A stretch of DNA of 64,000 nucleotides from Pseudomonas viridiflava (lineage in GTDB: Bacteria; Pseudomonadota; Gammaproteobacteria; Pseudomonadales; Pseudomonadaceae): positions 1 to 64,000 of the forward strand of contig NZ_UTBZ01000048.1 of assembly GCF_900580865.1 (NCBI RefSeq). The letters are read 5' to 3'. Position 1 is the stretch's first letter; each line of letters starts with the position of its first letter. Under the pieces are notes generated by a model. It was not told where the DNA came from. It made no database searches and was given only the letters and a program-made list of their open reading frames with translations. Positions 42,173 to 51,402 of the stretch are shown piece by piece. A program made the position numbers and the translations under genes.

Positions 42173-44011
42173 ATGAGCGCCGATCTGATTTTATTCAATG
42201 GCCAGTTTCATACCGTAGACCGCACCAAACCGCTGGCCAGTGCCGTGGCCATCACCGACGGCCGCTTCGTCGTCGTCGGCAACGACAACCAGGCCATGGC
42301 CCTGCGCGGGCCGAACACGCAAGTGGTCGATATGCACGGCCGCTGCGTTATTCCGGGTCTCAACGACTCGCACCTGCACTTGATCCGTGGCGGTTTGAAC
42401 TACAACCTCGAACTGCGCTGGGAAGGCGTGCCGTCGCTGGCCGACGCACTGCGCATGCTCAAGGATCAGGCTGACCGCACGCCGACCCCGCAATGGGTGC
42501 GCGTGGTCGGTGGCTGGAACGAATTCCAGTTCGCCGAAAAACGCATGCCGACCCTGGAAGAAATCAACCAGGCCGCACCGGACACCCCGGTGTTCATCCT
42601 GCACCTGTATGACCGCGCCTTGCTCAACCGTGCCGCGCTGCGCGTCGCCGGTTATACCCGCGACACGCCGAACCCGCCGGGTGGCGAGATCGTTCGCGAT
42701 GCCAACGGCAACCCGACCGGCATGCTGGTCGCACGGCCGAACGCGATGATTCTCTACTCGACGCTGGCCAAGGGGCCGAAGCTGCCGCTGGAATATCAGG
42801 TCAACTCGACTCGCCAGTTCATGCGCGAACTCAATCGCCTCGGCCTGACCAGCGCGATCGATGCCGGCGGTGGTTTCCAGAACTACCCGGACGATTATCA
42901 AGTGATCGAGCAACTGGCCAAAGACGACCAGTTGACCGTGCGCATCGCCTACAACCTGTTCACCCAGAAGCCGAAAGAAGAGCTGAGCGATTTCCAGAAC
43001 TGGACCGGCAGCGTCAAGTTGCATCAGGGCGATGACTTCCTGCGGCACAACGGCGCCGGCGAGATGCTGGTGTTCTCGGCGGCGGACTTTGAAGACTTCC
43101 TCGAACCGCGCCCCGATCTGCCGCAGACCATGGAAGAAGAGCTGGAGCCGGTGGTTCGCCACCTGGTCGAGCAGCGCTGGCCGTTCCGTTTGCACGCCAC
43201 TTACAACGAATCCATCAGCCGTATGCTCGACGTGTTCGAGAAGGTCAACCGTGACATTCCGTTCAACGGTCTGCCGTGGTTCTTCGACCATGCTGAGACC
43301 ATTACCCCGCAGAACATCGAGCGGGTGAAAGCGCTGGGCGGCGGTATCGCGATTCAGGATCGCATGGCGTTCCAGGGCGAGTACTTTGTCGATCGTTACG
43401 GCAAACAAGCCGCCGAAGCGACGCCACCGATCAAACGCATGCTCGCCGAAGGCGTACCGGTCGGCGCCGGCACCGATGCCACGCGGGTGTCCAGCTACAA
43501 CCCGTGGACTTCGCTGTACTGGATGGTCAGCGGTCGCACAGTCGGTGGCCTGGCCTTGTACGAAGAAGGTTTGCCGCGCGCCACCGCGCTGGAACTGTTC
43601 ACCCACGGCAGCGCCTGGTTCTCCTCGGAGCAGGGCAAGAAGGGCCAGATCAAGGTCGGGCAACTGGCGGATCTGGCCGCGCTGAGCGCGGACTTCTTCC
43701 ATGTCGAGGAAGAAGCGATCAAGTGGATCGAATCGGTAATGACCGTGGTTGGCGGCAAGATCGTTTACGCCGCTGGCGACTTCGAAGACCTCGGCCCGCG
43801 CTCGATTCCGGTGCTGCCGGACTGGTCGCCGGTGGTGAAAGTCCCGGGCCACTGGCGGCTGAATTCGCCGTTGCAGGCGCAGGTTCACCAGTGCAGCGGC
43901 CCGTGCGCGGTGCACACCCACAGCCATGAAAAGGCGCGGATGTCGAACGCGCCGGTCAGCGACTTCGCCGGTTTCTGGGGCGCGTTTGGCTGTTCCTGCT
44001 TCGCCTTCTGA
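42173..44011 (+). CDS. YtcJ-type metal-dependent amidohydrolase
   Basis: A 612-residue amidohydrolase (Amidohydro_3 group). The opening LILFNGQFHTVDRTKPLASAVAITDGRFVVVG, the metal motif VIPGLNDSHLHLIRGG and the late GTDATRVSSYNPW are characteristic. Usual members have about 550 residues; the extra C-terminal 50 (VHQCSGPCAVHTHSHEKARM ... CSCFAF) are Cys/His rich. Substrate unknown. It belongs with the DoxX, ABM and YcaC-like genes. Confidence 0.9.
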   Translation: MSADLILFNGQFHTVDRTKPLASAVAITDGRFVVVGNDNQAMALRGPNTQVVDMHGRCVIPGLNDSHLHLIRGGLNYNLELRWEGVPSLADALRMLKDQADRTPTPQWVRVVGGWNEFQFAEKRMPTLEEINQAAPDTPVFILHLYDRALLNRAALRVAGYTRDTPNPPGGEIVRDANGNPTGMLVARPNAMILYSTLAKGPKLPLEYQVNSTRQFMRELNRLGLTSAIDAGGGFQNYPDDYQVIEQLAKDDQLTVRIAYNLFTQKPKEELSDFQNWTGSVKLHQGDDFLRHNGAGEMLVFSAADFEDFLEPRPDLPQTMEEELEPVVRHLVEQRWPFRLHATYNESISRMLDVFEKVNRDIPFNGLPWFFDHAETITPQNIERVKALGGGIAIQDRMAFQGEYFVDRYGKQAAEATPPIKRMLAEGVPVGAGTDATRVSSYNPWTSLYWMVSGRTVGGLALYEEGLPRATALELFTHGSAWFSSEQGKKGQIKVGQLADLAALSADFFHVEEEAIKWIESVMTVVGGKIVYAAGDFEDLGPRSIPVLPDWSPVVKVPGHWRLNSPLQAQVHQCSGPCAVHTHSHEKARMSNAPVSDFAGFWGAFGCSCFAF

Positions 44012-44081
44012 TTTCCCCTGAAGCGCCGGCCATCCGGTCGGCGCTTCACGCTTCATCCATCCGTCCATCAGGAGTTTTCCC

Positions 44082-44705
44082 ATGAGCGTTCCTTACACAC
44101 GTCTGAACAAAGATGACGCGGTCGTACTGCTGGTCGATCACCAGACCGGCCTGATCTCGCTGGTACAGGATTTCACCCCGAACGAATTCAAGAACAACGT
44201 GCTGGCGCTGGGCGATATCGCCAAGTTCTTCAAGCTGCCGACCATCCTCACTACCAGTTTCGACGCCGGCCCGAACGGCCCGATCGTGCCTGAGCTGCGT
44301 GAGCAGTTCCCGGATGCACCGTTCATTCAGCGCCCGGGCCAGATCAATGCCTGGGACAACGAAGATTTCGTCAAAGCAATCAAGGCTACCGGGCGCAAGC
44401 AACTGATCATCGCCGGTGTGGTGACTGACGTTTGCGTAGCGTTCCCGACCCTGTCGGCGATTGCTGAAGGCTACGAAGTGTTCGTGGTGACTGACTCGTC
44501 GGGCACCTTCAACACTACCGTGCAGCAAGCGGCGTGGGCGCGGATGTCGGCGGCGGGTGCACACCTGTTGAACTGGTTCTCGGTGGCGTGCGAGCTGCAG
44601 GGCGACTGGCGCAACGACATGGAAGGTTTGGCGCATCTGCTGTCGGAGCGTCTGCCTAACTACCGCAACCTGATCAACAGCTATACCAAGTTCACTGCCA
44701 AGTAA
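44082..44705 (+). CDS. ycaC: YcaC-like isochorismatase-family hydrolase
   Basis: A 207-residue cysteine hydrolase very similar to E. coli YcaC as remembered (RLNKDDAVVLLVDHQTGLISLV, FKNNVLALGDIAKFFKLPTILTTSF, INAWDNEDFVKAIKATGRKQLIIAGVVTDVCVAFP). The catalytic Asp (VDHQ) and Cys (VTDVCVAF) are present. Substrate is unknown in the family. It ends the four-gene set. Confidence 0.92.
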   Translation: MSVPYTRLNKDDAVVLLVDHQTGLISLVQDFTPNEFKNNVLALGDIAKFFKLPTILTTSFDAGPNGPIVPELREQFPDAPFIQRPGQINAWDNEDFVKAIKATGRKQLIIAGVVTDVCVAFPTLSAIAEGYEVFVVTDSSGTFNTTVQQAAWARMSAAGAHLLNWFSVACELQGDWRNDMEGLAHLLSERLPNYRNLINSYTKFTAK

Positions 44706-44723
44706 TCGGCTGATCTTGAATAG

Positions 44724-45107
44724 CCCCTCACCCTAGCCCTCTCCCGGAGGGAGAGGGGACTGACCGAGGGGTTCTTTCGAGGTACGCCGACGTGCGATAC
44801 CGAGCCGAACTCAGGTTCTGGATTGCATGCGGTCTGCTCCCTTCCCCTTTTGAGGTCTCGGGAGAAGGGGACTGACCGAGGGGTTCTTTCGAGGTACGCC
44901 GACGTGCAATGCCGAGCCGAACTTCAGTGTTGAACAGCTTGAAGATCGGCTCCCTTTTCCTCTGAGATCTTGGGGAGAGGGGACTGACCGAGGGGCTCTT
45001 TCGGGATATGCACCGACGGGGAATCGAGTCGAACTCTGGACTTGAAGCACACGGAGATCGGCTCCCTTTCCCCCTCGCCCCCTGGGGGAGAGGGCTGGGG
45101 TGAGGGG
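44724..45107. repeat. Tandem repeat of about 112 bp (three units) with terminal inverted repeats
   Basis: Units start at GAGAGGGGACTGACC (44751), GAGAAGGGGACTGACC (44862) and GAGAGGGGACTGACC (44975), so periods are 111 and 113 bp. Each contains a GAGGGGTTCTTTCGAGGTACGC-like core that decays toward the third unit. The array is bracketed by CCCCTCACCCTAGCCCTCTC at 44725 and GAGAGGGCTGGGGTGAGGGG near 45088-45107, a near-perfect inverted pair. ORFs reading through it (for example PLTPALSPRGRG) are artefacts common in databases. Confidence 0.8.
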
Positions 45108-45135
45108 GTAAGCTGTTGATCTTGATCTTGCTGCT

Positions 45136-46563
45136 CTAGCGCTTCTGCAACCAACCGAGAAAGCCACCTTTCCTCACCGCCACCGGTTTGCCCATCAACG
45201 CGAGGCGACTGTTCTGCTGACGCACCGCCTGCAATTTATTCAACGCCCGACCCACCTCCGTGCGCTGTTCCATGCACTGACGAGTCAGGCTCTTGTCGAG
45301 ACGATAAATGATGCTCGACGTCAACGCCGTGAACGTCGCCTGCGACGGTGTATCCGCCAGAATGCTCTGTTCACCCATGACCTCACTCGGCCCCATTCGC
45401 CCGGCCTCGACCTTGCTGTCGCCATCCACCACGGTCGCACTGACCACCCCAGTGGCAATGACAAACAGACTGTCCGGCACCTCGTCCAGATCCAGCACCA
45501 CCTGGCCCGCCGTATACTGCTGCGCGACCATCGATTCGGCGAGGCGATCACGTTCCTCACTGCTCAGCGAGCGGAAGATTTTCACTTCATCGAGCAACGC
45601 GCGGGCGCGGGTCGACGGTTCGATCACGCCGTCGGGATGCCGCGAAATACCTGCCGCTTCGAGATGCCGATGGGCGAGGTCGAACAGTTGATTGCGCACT
45701 TCGCTTTTCTTGCCCAGTTCGGCGATGAAACCGCTGGCGACGTATTCCGACATGGTTTCACCGGCCTCTTTCAACACGGCTTTTGGCGCCGGGCTGAGAA
45801 GAAGAGAGCTGCTGCCCTGCAAGGTGCGATCAAGCGCATCGAGTACCCGCCGCGGGCGGATGTGATTCGGTACCTGAATGCTGATCGACACGCCGTGCAT
45901 GTTGTTCGGGCGGCTGAGGTTGACGATTTTTGCCTTGGCCGCCACCGAGTTTGGCACCACGGCCATGGTCCCGGCGCTGGTCAGCAGGTGCGTGGCGCGC
46001 CAGTCGATGTCGAAGACTTTGCCTTCGACGCCGTCGATCACCACAAAATCATCCACCTGATACGGCTTGGTGGTGTTGAGCACGATCCCGGAAAACACAT
46101 CGGCCAGGGTGCTTTGCAGCGCCAGACCGACAACGATGGCCACCACACCGGACGTCGCCAGCAAGCCTTTCACCGGCAGCTCCAGCACGTAGCCAGCGGC
46201 CGCGACGGTGGCGACCAGAAATACCAGCGCGCCGATCACGTCCTGCAGCAAACGACCGCTGTGGCCGATGCGGCGCATCAGTGCAAGACCGATGACTTCG
46301 GTCAGCACGCGAGCGGCGTACAGCCACCAGAGAATCCCCAACGCCGTTGCACCCAGTTGCGCCACGCGGTCATCGGCGAACAGCGGAGCCTGCAACGGAC
46401 TGACGCCGGCGTTGATCACCAGCGCCGTGAACGCCAGAAACAGCACCAACCGCACACCGACTCTCGGGGCACGATGGGTGAAGGGCGAGAAGTGCCAGAG
46501 CACAGCGTCGAGCAGCAGCAGGGCGGCGCTCCAGGACAGCAGGTGAGTGTAGAAAAGGGTCAT
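45136..46563 (-). CDS. MscS-type channel with C-terminal cyclic-nucleotide-binding domain
   Basis: 475 residues from ATG 46563, which has CGGAGC upstream; the longer frame reads through a repeat. Four membrane segments (about 10-135) precede the MscS core: LLATSGVVAIVVGLALQSTLADVFSGIVLNT and the beta domain (VDDFVVIDGVEGKVFDIDWRATHLLTSAGTMAVVPNS). A cNMP-like domain (about 335-450) includes FRSLSSEERDRLAES and VMGEQSILADTPSQATF. The usual phosphate-binding Arg of that cassette appears as Gln, so nucleotide binding is doubtful. Resembles bacterial CNG-type channels. Confidence 0.9.
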   Translation of the reverse strand: MTLFYTHLLSWSAALLLLDAVLWHFSPFTHRAPRVGVRLVLFLAFTALVINAGVSPLQAPLFADDRVAQLGATALGILWWLYAARVLTEVIGLALMRRIGHSGRLLQDVIGALVFLVATVAAAGYVLELPVKGLLATSGVVAIVVGLALQSTLADVFSGIVLNTTKPYQVDDFVVIDGVEGKVFDIDWRATHLLTSAGTMAVVPNSVAAKAKIVNLSRPNNMHGVSISIQVPNHIRPRRVLDALDRTLQGSSSLLLSPAPKAVLKEAGETMSEYVASGFIAELGKKSEVRNQLFDLAHRHLEAAGISRHPDGVIEPSTRARALLDEVKIFRSLSSEERDRLAESMVAQQYTAGQVVLDLDEVPDSLFVIATGVVSATVVDGDSKVEAGRMGPSEVMGEQSILADTPSQATFTALTSSIIYRLDKSLTRQCMEQRTEVGRALNKLQAVRQQNSRLALMGKPVAVRKGGFLGWLQKR

Positions 46564-46591
46564 GGCCGGTGCTCCGAAGTGTCTGCCAATA

Positions 46592-46667
46592 AAAAGATCG
46601 CAGCCTGCGGCAGCTCCTACAGGGAAATGCATTCCAATGCAGGAGCTGCCGAAGGCTGCGATCTTTT
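46592..46667. repeat. REP-like inverted repeat (second family)
   Basis: AAAAGATCGCAGCCTGCGGCAGCTCCTAC and its inverted copy GCAGGAGCTGCCGAAGGCTG... ending CTTTT, separated by about 18 nt. A different REP class from the GTGGGAGCGAG family. It also reads as a possible terminator for the esterase gene's upstream neighbour region. Confidence 0.85.
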
Positions 46668-46671
46668 GCTG

Positions 46672-47694
46672 TTATGGATTCAGATGAGTTTTCAGTTCAG
46701 CGGCTGCCTGACGCACTGCCGCTTTCACTTCCGGAATCTGACTCAGCGGATTGAGCAAACCGAAGTCATGAATCATCCCGTTGTAACGCACCGAGGTCAC
46801 CGCCACACCGGCCGCATCCAGGTGTCGCGCATAGCCTTCGCCTTCATCACGCAGCACGTCGAATTCGGCGGTCTGCACCAGCGCGGCAGGCAAACCCTTG
46901 AGCTGTTCGGCGCTGGCATTCAGCGGCGAGGCATGGATCTGCGCACGCTCGGCCGGGTTGCTGGTGTAATTGTCCCAGAACCACTGCATCATGCCTTTGG
47001 TGAGGAAATGGCCCTCGGCAAATTGCTGGTACGAACCGTCGTCGAATTGTGCGTTGGTCACCGGCCACATCAGCAACTGGAAGCGCAGCGCCGGGGCTTT
47101 CTGTTCCTTGGCCATCAACGCCACGACCGCCGCCATGTTGCCGCCGACGCTGTTGCCTGCCACCGCCAGGCGCTTGCCGTCGACACCGATGTCCTTGCCG
47201 TGCTCGGCTACCCATTTGGTCGCGGCGTAGGCCTGGTTGATTGCGGTCGGGTACTGCGCTTCCGGCGACGGGGTGTAATCGACGTACACCGCAACCGCGC
47301 CAGAACCCACCACCAGATCACGAATCAGGCGCTGGTGGGTCGGGAAATCGCCGAGCACCCAGCCGCCACCGTGGAAGAACATGAACACCGGCAACTCGCC
47401 TTTGACCTTGGCCGGCCGCACCACTTTCAGGTTGATCGTCTGGCCATCGACCTTGATCGCTTTGTCGCTGACTTCAACACCGGACAAGTCCACCTTCACC
47501 GAAGCCTGGGCGCCGGTCAGCACTGCACGTGCGTCTTTCGGGCTCAGTTGCTCCAGGGGGCGACCACCGCCAGCGGCCAGGGCATCGAGGAAGGCCTGAG
47601 TGTTGTGTTCCACGCCGGGGCTGCCGGCGGCAAAAGCGCTGCTGACGGAAAGGGCGAGGAGGGACGCAGCGAGGGTTTTTTTGACGATGTTCAT
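46672..47694 (-). CDS. Exported HSL-type esterase/lipase
   Basis: A 340-residue alpha/beta hydrolase with a signal peptide (ALSVSSAFAAG). The hormone-sensitive-lipase oxyanion motif FFHGGGWVLGDF, nucleophile elbow AGNSVGGN, acid EFDVLRDEG and MIHDFGLL catalytic His are present. GNSVGG replaces the usual GDSAGG. It is divergent from a LysR gene that may control it. Confidence 0.9.
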   Translation of the reverse strand: MNIVKKTLAASLLALSVSSAFAAGSPGVEHNTQAFLDALAAGGGRPLEQLSPKDARAVLTGAQASVKVDLSGVEVSDKAIKVDGQTINLKVVRPAKVKGELPVFMFFHGGGWVLGDFPTHQRLIRDLVVGSGAVAVYVDYTPSPEAQYPTAINQAYAATKWVAEHGKDIGVDGKRLAVAGNSVGGNMAAVVALMAKEQKAPALRFQLLMWPVTNAQFDDGSYQQFAEGHFLTKGMMQWFWDNYTSNPAERAQIHASPLNASAEQLKGLPAALVQTAEFDVLRDEGEGYARHLDAAGVAVTSVRYNGMIHDFGLLNPLSQIPEVKAAVRQAAAELKTHLNP

Positions 47695-47854
47695 GGGTGG
47701 AAATCCTTTTGAATAATTTTGATTTTTTGCCTGAGTTGCGGGCTGCTGTGGCGCTGGGTTTCAGGCCTCAGCAACACCGTGAGCACAGATTAATGAGCTG
47801 CTCAAAAGTGAAAAAGCGGCTATAAAGCGTTTAACTGTCCACCAGAGAGTGACA

Positions 47855-48754
47855 ATGAACCCGTTCGAAGACATGCGTATTTTTTGCCAGGTCATGGACT
47901 CCGGCAGCTTCACCTCAGCGGCCGATCAATTGGGCCTGTCCAAGCAGTTCGTTAGCCGGCGCTTGATGCAACTGGAAGAGCGCCTCGGTGTGCGCTTGTT
48001 GAACCGCTCGACACGGCGTCTTGATGTCACGCCGCTGGGACAGAGTTATTACGAATCGGCGTTGCGCCTGCTCGGTGAAGTCGAACAGGTGGAGCAGGGC
48101 ATCGCCGGGCAGACTGCCGAGCCGCGCGGTACGATTCGCCTGAGTGCGCCGTTGTCGTTTGCCGTGGCGCATCTGGGCTGTTTACTGCCGCTGTTCTTGC
48201 AGCGTTATCGCGAGGTCACGGTGGAAGTGGATTTGAGCGATCGCCCAGTGGATTTGCTTGGCGAAGGCTACGATCTGGCGTTACGCATTGGCGTGCTCGA
48301 AGACTCGACGCTGATTGCCCGGCGCATCGCGTCGATCGAACGGGTGTATTGCGCCAGTCCGGCGTATCTCGCCGAGCGCGGCACGCCCCTTGAACCGGAA
48401 GACCTGCACAACCATGACTGTTTACCGTACGGGCACAGTCGTTCGGTGCAGTGGCGCTTCAATGCGGAGCAGGGCAAGCCTGTGTTGGTCAACGTCACCG
48501 GGCGCATGCGCGTGAACAACGGCGAACTGCTCAGGGATGCGGCGGTGCAGGGGATGGGGATTACCTATTTGCCGACGTTCATTGTCGGCGCGGCGCTGAA
48601 GGATGGTCGGCTGGTGCCGGTGCTGGATGATCTGCGTCCGGAGCCGCTGACACTTTCAGCCGTTTACCCACAGCATCGCCAGGCCTCCAGACCGGTGCAG
48701 GCGTTGGTCGAGTTTTTGCGCGAACGCCTGAACGAGAGCCACGTCGATCTCTGA
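47855..48754 (+). CDS. LysR-family transcriptional regulator
   Basis: 299 residues from ATG 47855 (GTG 47849 is also possible). HTH near 2-60 (FTSAADQLGLSKQFVSRRLMQLEERLGVRLLNRSTR) and the CrgA/AphB-like effector domain (GTIRLSAPLSFAVAHLG, SDRPVDLLGEGYDLALRIGVL). Divergent from the esterase with a 160-bp gap. Confidence 0.92.
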   Translation: MNPFEDMRIFCQVMDSGSFTSAADQLGLSKQFVSRRLMQLEERLGVRLLNRSTRRLDVTPLGQSYYESALRLLGEVEQVEQGIAGQTAEPRGTIRLSAPLSFAVAHLGCLLPLFLQRYREVTVEVDLSDRPVDLLGEGYDLALRIGVLEDSTLIARRIASIERVYCASPAYLAERGTPLEPEDLHNHDCLPYGHSRSVQWRFNAEQGKPVLVNVTGRMRVNNGELLRDAAVQGMGITYLPTFIVGAALKDGRLVPVLDDLRPEPLTLSAVYPQHRQASRPVQALVEFLRERLNESHVDL

Positions 48755-48788
48755 GTTGCCCAATGGTTTTCAAACACCACAAAACCCT

Positions 48789-48877
48789 TGTGGGAGCGAG
48801 CCTGCTCGCGAAAGCGGACTGTCAGTTGAAGCATCATCGACTGACTCACCGCATTCGCGAGCAAGCTCGCTCCCACA
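48789..48877. repeat. REP pair (BIME)
   Basis: TGTGGGAGCGAGCCTGCTCG and inverted partner GCTCGCTCCCACA. Confidence 0.92.
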
Positions 48878-48922
48878 TTGGATTTATGGTTGTCTGCGGA
48901 ATCTGCGCACACCACAAATCCT

Positions 48923-49011
48923 TGTAGGAGTTAGCCTGCTCGCGATGGCGGTCATTCAGACACTGAAGCTGTGACAGACGGAACGCCATCGCGAGCAGGC
49001 TCACTCCTACA
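48923..49011. repeat. REP pair, TGTAGGAGT variant
   Basis: TGTAGGAGTTAGCCTGCTCG paired with GCGAGCAGGCTCACTCCTAC. The variant core distinguishes it from the preceding REP pair. Confidence 0.9.
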
Positions 49012-49033
49012 GAGATTGCGGTGGGGCTAATGA

Positions 49034-49540
49034 TCAGTTGGCGCGCTTGTCATCGCCCGGCTCACCGCCGACATGCACGCCACGATCATCACCGACTTCA
49101 CCCGCGCGGTGGACCCCGTGGTCATCGCCGACTTCACCGGCGCGATGGGCGCCATGGTCATCTCCCGCTTCAGCATGGGTGCCGCTGCGGCCGGATGAGG
49201 CGCTGTCACCCGAGTGTCCCGAGCCGTGGTCACTGCCGCTGTGGCCACTGTTGCCACCGCCACCGCCACTACCGCTGTTGCCGCCACCGCCGTGACTGCC
49301 TCCGCCGCCACTTCCGCCCCCACCATTTCCACCGCTGCCACCGCTGCCACCGTGACCGCCGCCGCCCCCGCCACTTCCTCCGCCGCCCCCTCCGTTACCG
49401 CCACCACTGCCTCCACCACCACTTCCACCATCCTTGGCATGAGCACTGGAAACCCCGGACAAACTGTCGGGAATCAGCACGGTGGACGCCGACAGAACTG
49501 CGCCGATGGCCATTGCGAGCACGAGCTTTTTAATGTGCAT
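49034..49540 (-). CDS. Exported glycine-rich protein with imperfect C-terminal repeats
   Basis: 168 residues from ATG 49540 (GGAGAACGAT upstream). A signal peptide (AMAIGAVLSASTVL ... SSAHA) is followed by about 75 residues of Gly, with Ser, Asn and His. The tail has imperfect acidic/His repeats (AGEVGDDHGVHR). No family recognised. It lies downstream of gspG-gspF on the same strand and may be a substrate or partner of that secretion machinery or a metal-binding surface protein. Both are inference. Confidence 0.75.
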   Translation of the reverse strand: MHIKKLVLAMAIGAVLSASTVLIPDSLSGVSSAHAKDGGSGGGGSGGGNGGGGGGSGGGGGGHGGSGGSGGNGGGGSGGGGSHGGGGNSGSGGGGGNSGHSGSDHGSGHSGDSASSGRSGTHAEAGDDHGAHRAGEVGDDHGVHRAGEVGDDRGVHVGGEPGDDKRAN

Positions 49541-49614
49541 ATCGTTCTCCGTCTTTGTGGTCTTTTTGGGAACGTAAAAGTGTGTTGTTGCAGAGACCGG
49601 CCCCGTTCCCGAGG

Positions 49615-50802
49615 TCAGTGAATACTCGAAGCCAGTTCGAAAATCGGGATGTACATCAGGATCACGATGACCCCGATCAGCAGGCCGATGAAGGTCATCA
49701 GCAGCGGTTCGAACAACTTCACGAACCACTCCAGCCAACGACTGATTTCCTCGTCGTAGAAGTCGGCGCTGCGTTCCATCATCTGCCCGAGGTTGCCCGA
49801 CTGTTCGCCGGCCCGAAGCAGCCGTAACGACACTGGCGTCACCAGATGATTGAGCTCCAGCGCGGTAGACAGTGACTGCCCCTCGCGCACCCGCTCGCAG
49901 GCCTGATCCAGCCGCGTCCGCGAAGCGACGGTGAGCAAGCCGCGCACCATGCTCATGGCGGTCACCAGCGGAATCCCGCCTTGCAGCAGAATCCCCAGCG
50001 AACGATAAAACCGCGCCAGTTCATACATGAAAATCCGTTGATGCACGGCAGGCAGTTTCTCCACCAGCCGATCCAGCCCACGGCGAAACGCCGGTTGCTT
50101 TTGCAGTACGGCGAGAGCGATGACTAGCGCCGCCAGCCCACCGAAAAACTCGGCCTGATGCGCATGTAGAAACATGCCGCTGCTCATCAAGACTTGCGAC
50201 AGCCACGGCAGGTTATTGCCCAACCCTTCAAAGACCAGACTGAAGCGCGGCACCACATAACCCATCAAGAACAACACCACGCCACCGCCGACCACCAGCA
50301 ACAGCATCGGGTAGATCGAGGCGCTGATGATCTTCTGCCGCACCTCGTCCATGCGCTGGCGATAGCTGACGTACCGGCCCAGCGCATCGCCGACCGCCCC
50401 GGTCTTCTCGCTGGACTGCACCAGCGCCACGTACAGCGGCGGGAACACCGCCGACAACTGGCCCAGCGCCTGCGAAAAAGACTTGCCCTCGTACAGCAGG
50501 CGCACCAGCTCACTCAAGGTTTTGCGGGCGGCGGGGGCGGTTTCTTTTTCGGCGAGGCTTTCCAGCGCATCGATCAACGGCAGGCCGGCATTGAGCAGGG
50601 TGGTCAGTTCCTGGCTGAACAACACCAGATTGAAGGTCTCGCGCTGGCGCAGTTTCAGCGAGCGCCAATGTTTGTCGGCGTGCGAGCTGAGCACACGCAA
50701 ACCCTGATCCTCGGCGATCCGCCGCGCCTCGCTGTCACCCGGCGCTTCGACGCTCAACGACACCACGCCCGCCTTGCCGACCGCTTTCACATGAAATCGC
50801 AT
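49615..50802 (-). CDS. gspF: Type II secretion system inner-membrane protein F
   Basis: 395 residues with the duplicated T2SF domain: first half RLLYEGKSFSQALGQLSAVFPPLYVALVQSSEKTGAVGDALGRYVSYRQ, second half GIPLVTAMSMVRGLL ... LRLLRAGEQSGNLGQMMERSADFYDEEISRWLEWFVKLFEPLLMTFIGLLIG, and three membrane helices. GspF assembles the pseudopilus base. It lies 14 bp after gspG on the same strand. Confidence 0.95.
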   Translation of the reverse strand: MRFHVKAVGKAGVVSLSVEAPGDSEARRIAEDQGLRVLSSHADKHWRSLKLRQRETFNLVLFSQELTTLLNAGLPLIDALESLAEKETAPAARKTLSELVRLLYEGKSFSQALGQLSAVFPPLYVALVQSSEKTGAVGDALGRYVSYRQRMDEVRQKIISASIYPMLLLVVGGGVVLFLMGYVVPRFSLVFEGLGNNLPWLSQVLMSSGMFLHAHQAEFFGGLAALVIALAVLQKQPAFRRGLDRLVEKLPAVHQRIFMYELARFYRSLGILLQGGIPLVTAMSMVRGLLTVASRTRLDQACERVREGQSLSTALELNHLVTPVSLRLLRAGEQSGNLGQMMERSADFYDEEISRWLEWFVKLFEPLLMTFIGLLIGVIVILMYIPIFELASSIH

Positions 50803-50816
50803 GGGCCGTGCTCCGC

Positions 50817-51245
50817 TTACTGCCAGTTGGTCACTTCGGCGTTTTCCCCTTCACCGCCGGGCTGGCCGTCCTTGCCCATCGACAGCAAGTCGTACTCGCT
50901 GTTTTCGCCGGGATAGCGGTAAGCGTAATTACGCCCCCACGGATCCTGCGGCAGTTTTTTCTGCAAGTACGGGCCGGTCCATTTCGCCTCGTCACTCGGC
51001 GCGATGACCAAGGCTTGCAAGCCCTGTTCGGTGGACGGGTAGTGGCCGACTTCCAGCCGATAGATATCCAGCGCTTTGCTCAGCCCTTCGATCTGCGCCT
51101 TGGCCACTTTCACTTCCGAGCGGCCGAGTTGGGCGAAGTATTTCGGCGCGACGATCCCGGCCAACAGGCCGAGCACCACCAGCACCACGAGCAATTCGAG
51201 CAGGGTAAAACCGCGTTGGCTACGCGGACGAAATTGCAGCTTCAT
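50817..51245 (-). CDS. gspG: Type II secretion major pseudopilin G
   Basis: 142 residues from ATG 51245, preceded by GGGAGG. The prepilin peptidase site is RGFTLLELLVVLVVLG (cut before Phe, Glu at +5). The helix (KVAKAQIEGLSKALDIYRLEVGHYPSTEQGLQALV) and C-terminal calcium-site region (DPWGRNYAYRYPGENSEYDLLSMGKDGQPGGEGENAEV) are typical of GspG. Only gspG and gspF are in this window. Confidence 0.95.
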   Translation of the reverse strand: MKLQFRPRSQRGFTLLELLVVLVVLGLLAGIVAPKYFAQLGRSEVKVAKAQIEGLSKALDIYRLEVGHYPSTEQGLQALVIAPSDEAKWTGPYLQKKLPQDPWGRNYAYRYPGENSEYDLLSMGKDGQPGGEGENAEVTNWQ

Positions 51246-51364
51246 GATGACCTCCCGTGAGTGGCAGCCGTGTCGCCTGAAGGGCTTATGCAATTGCCAT
51301 GCTCAGGCCCCACTGAAAACCCGCTTGTATGCTGAAACCCTTGAAATACGGGCCTCTCAAGAGT

Positions 51365-51380
51365 CGGCACAGTGCTTGCG
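51365..51380 (+). promoter_or_regulatory. Sigma-54 promoter before the transglycosylase gene
   Basis: CGGCACAGTGCTTGCG: GG and GC with 10 nt between, TTGC at -12. It ends 72 bp upstream of the transglycosylase start. Confidence 0.6.
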
Positions 51381-51402
51381 TATGGCTCAAACGTGATCGG
51401 CC

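Noticed and set aside
44811..45167. Open frames in the tandem-repeat region (PLTPALSPRGRG-type peptides)
   Set aside because: They translate a repeat that gives the same spurious peptide in many genomes, and have no ribosome site.
45637..47712. 691-codon plus-strand frame across the channel and esterase genes
   Set aside because: It crosses two real genes and a REP-like repeat on the other strand and shows no motif.
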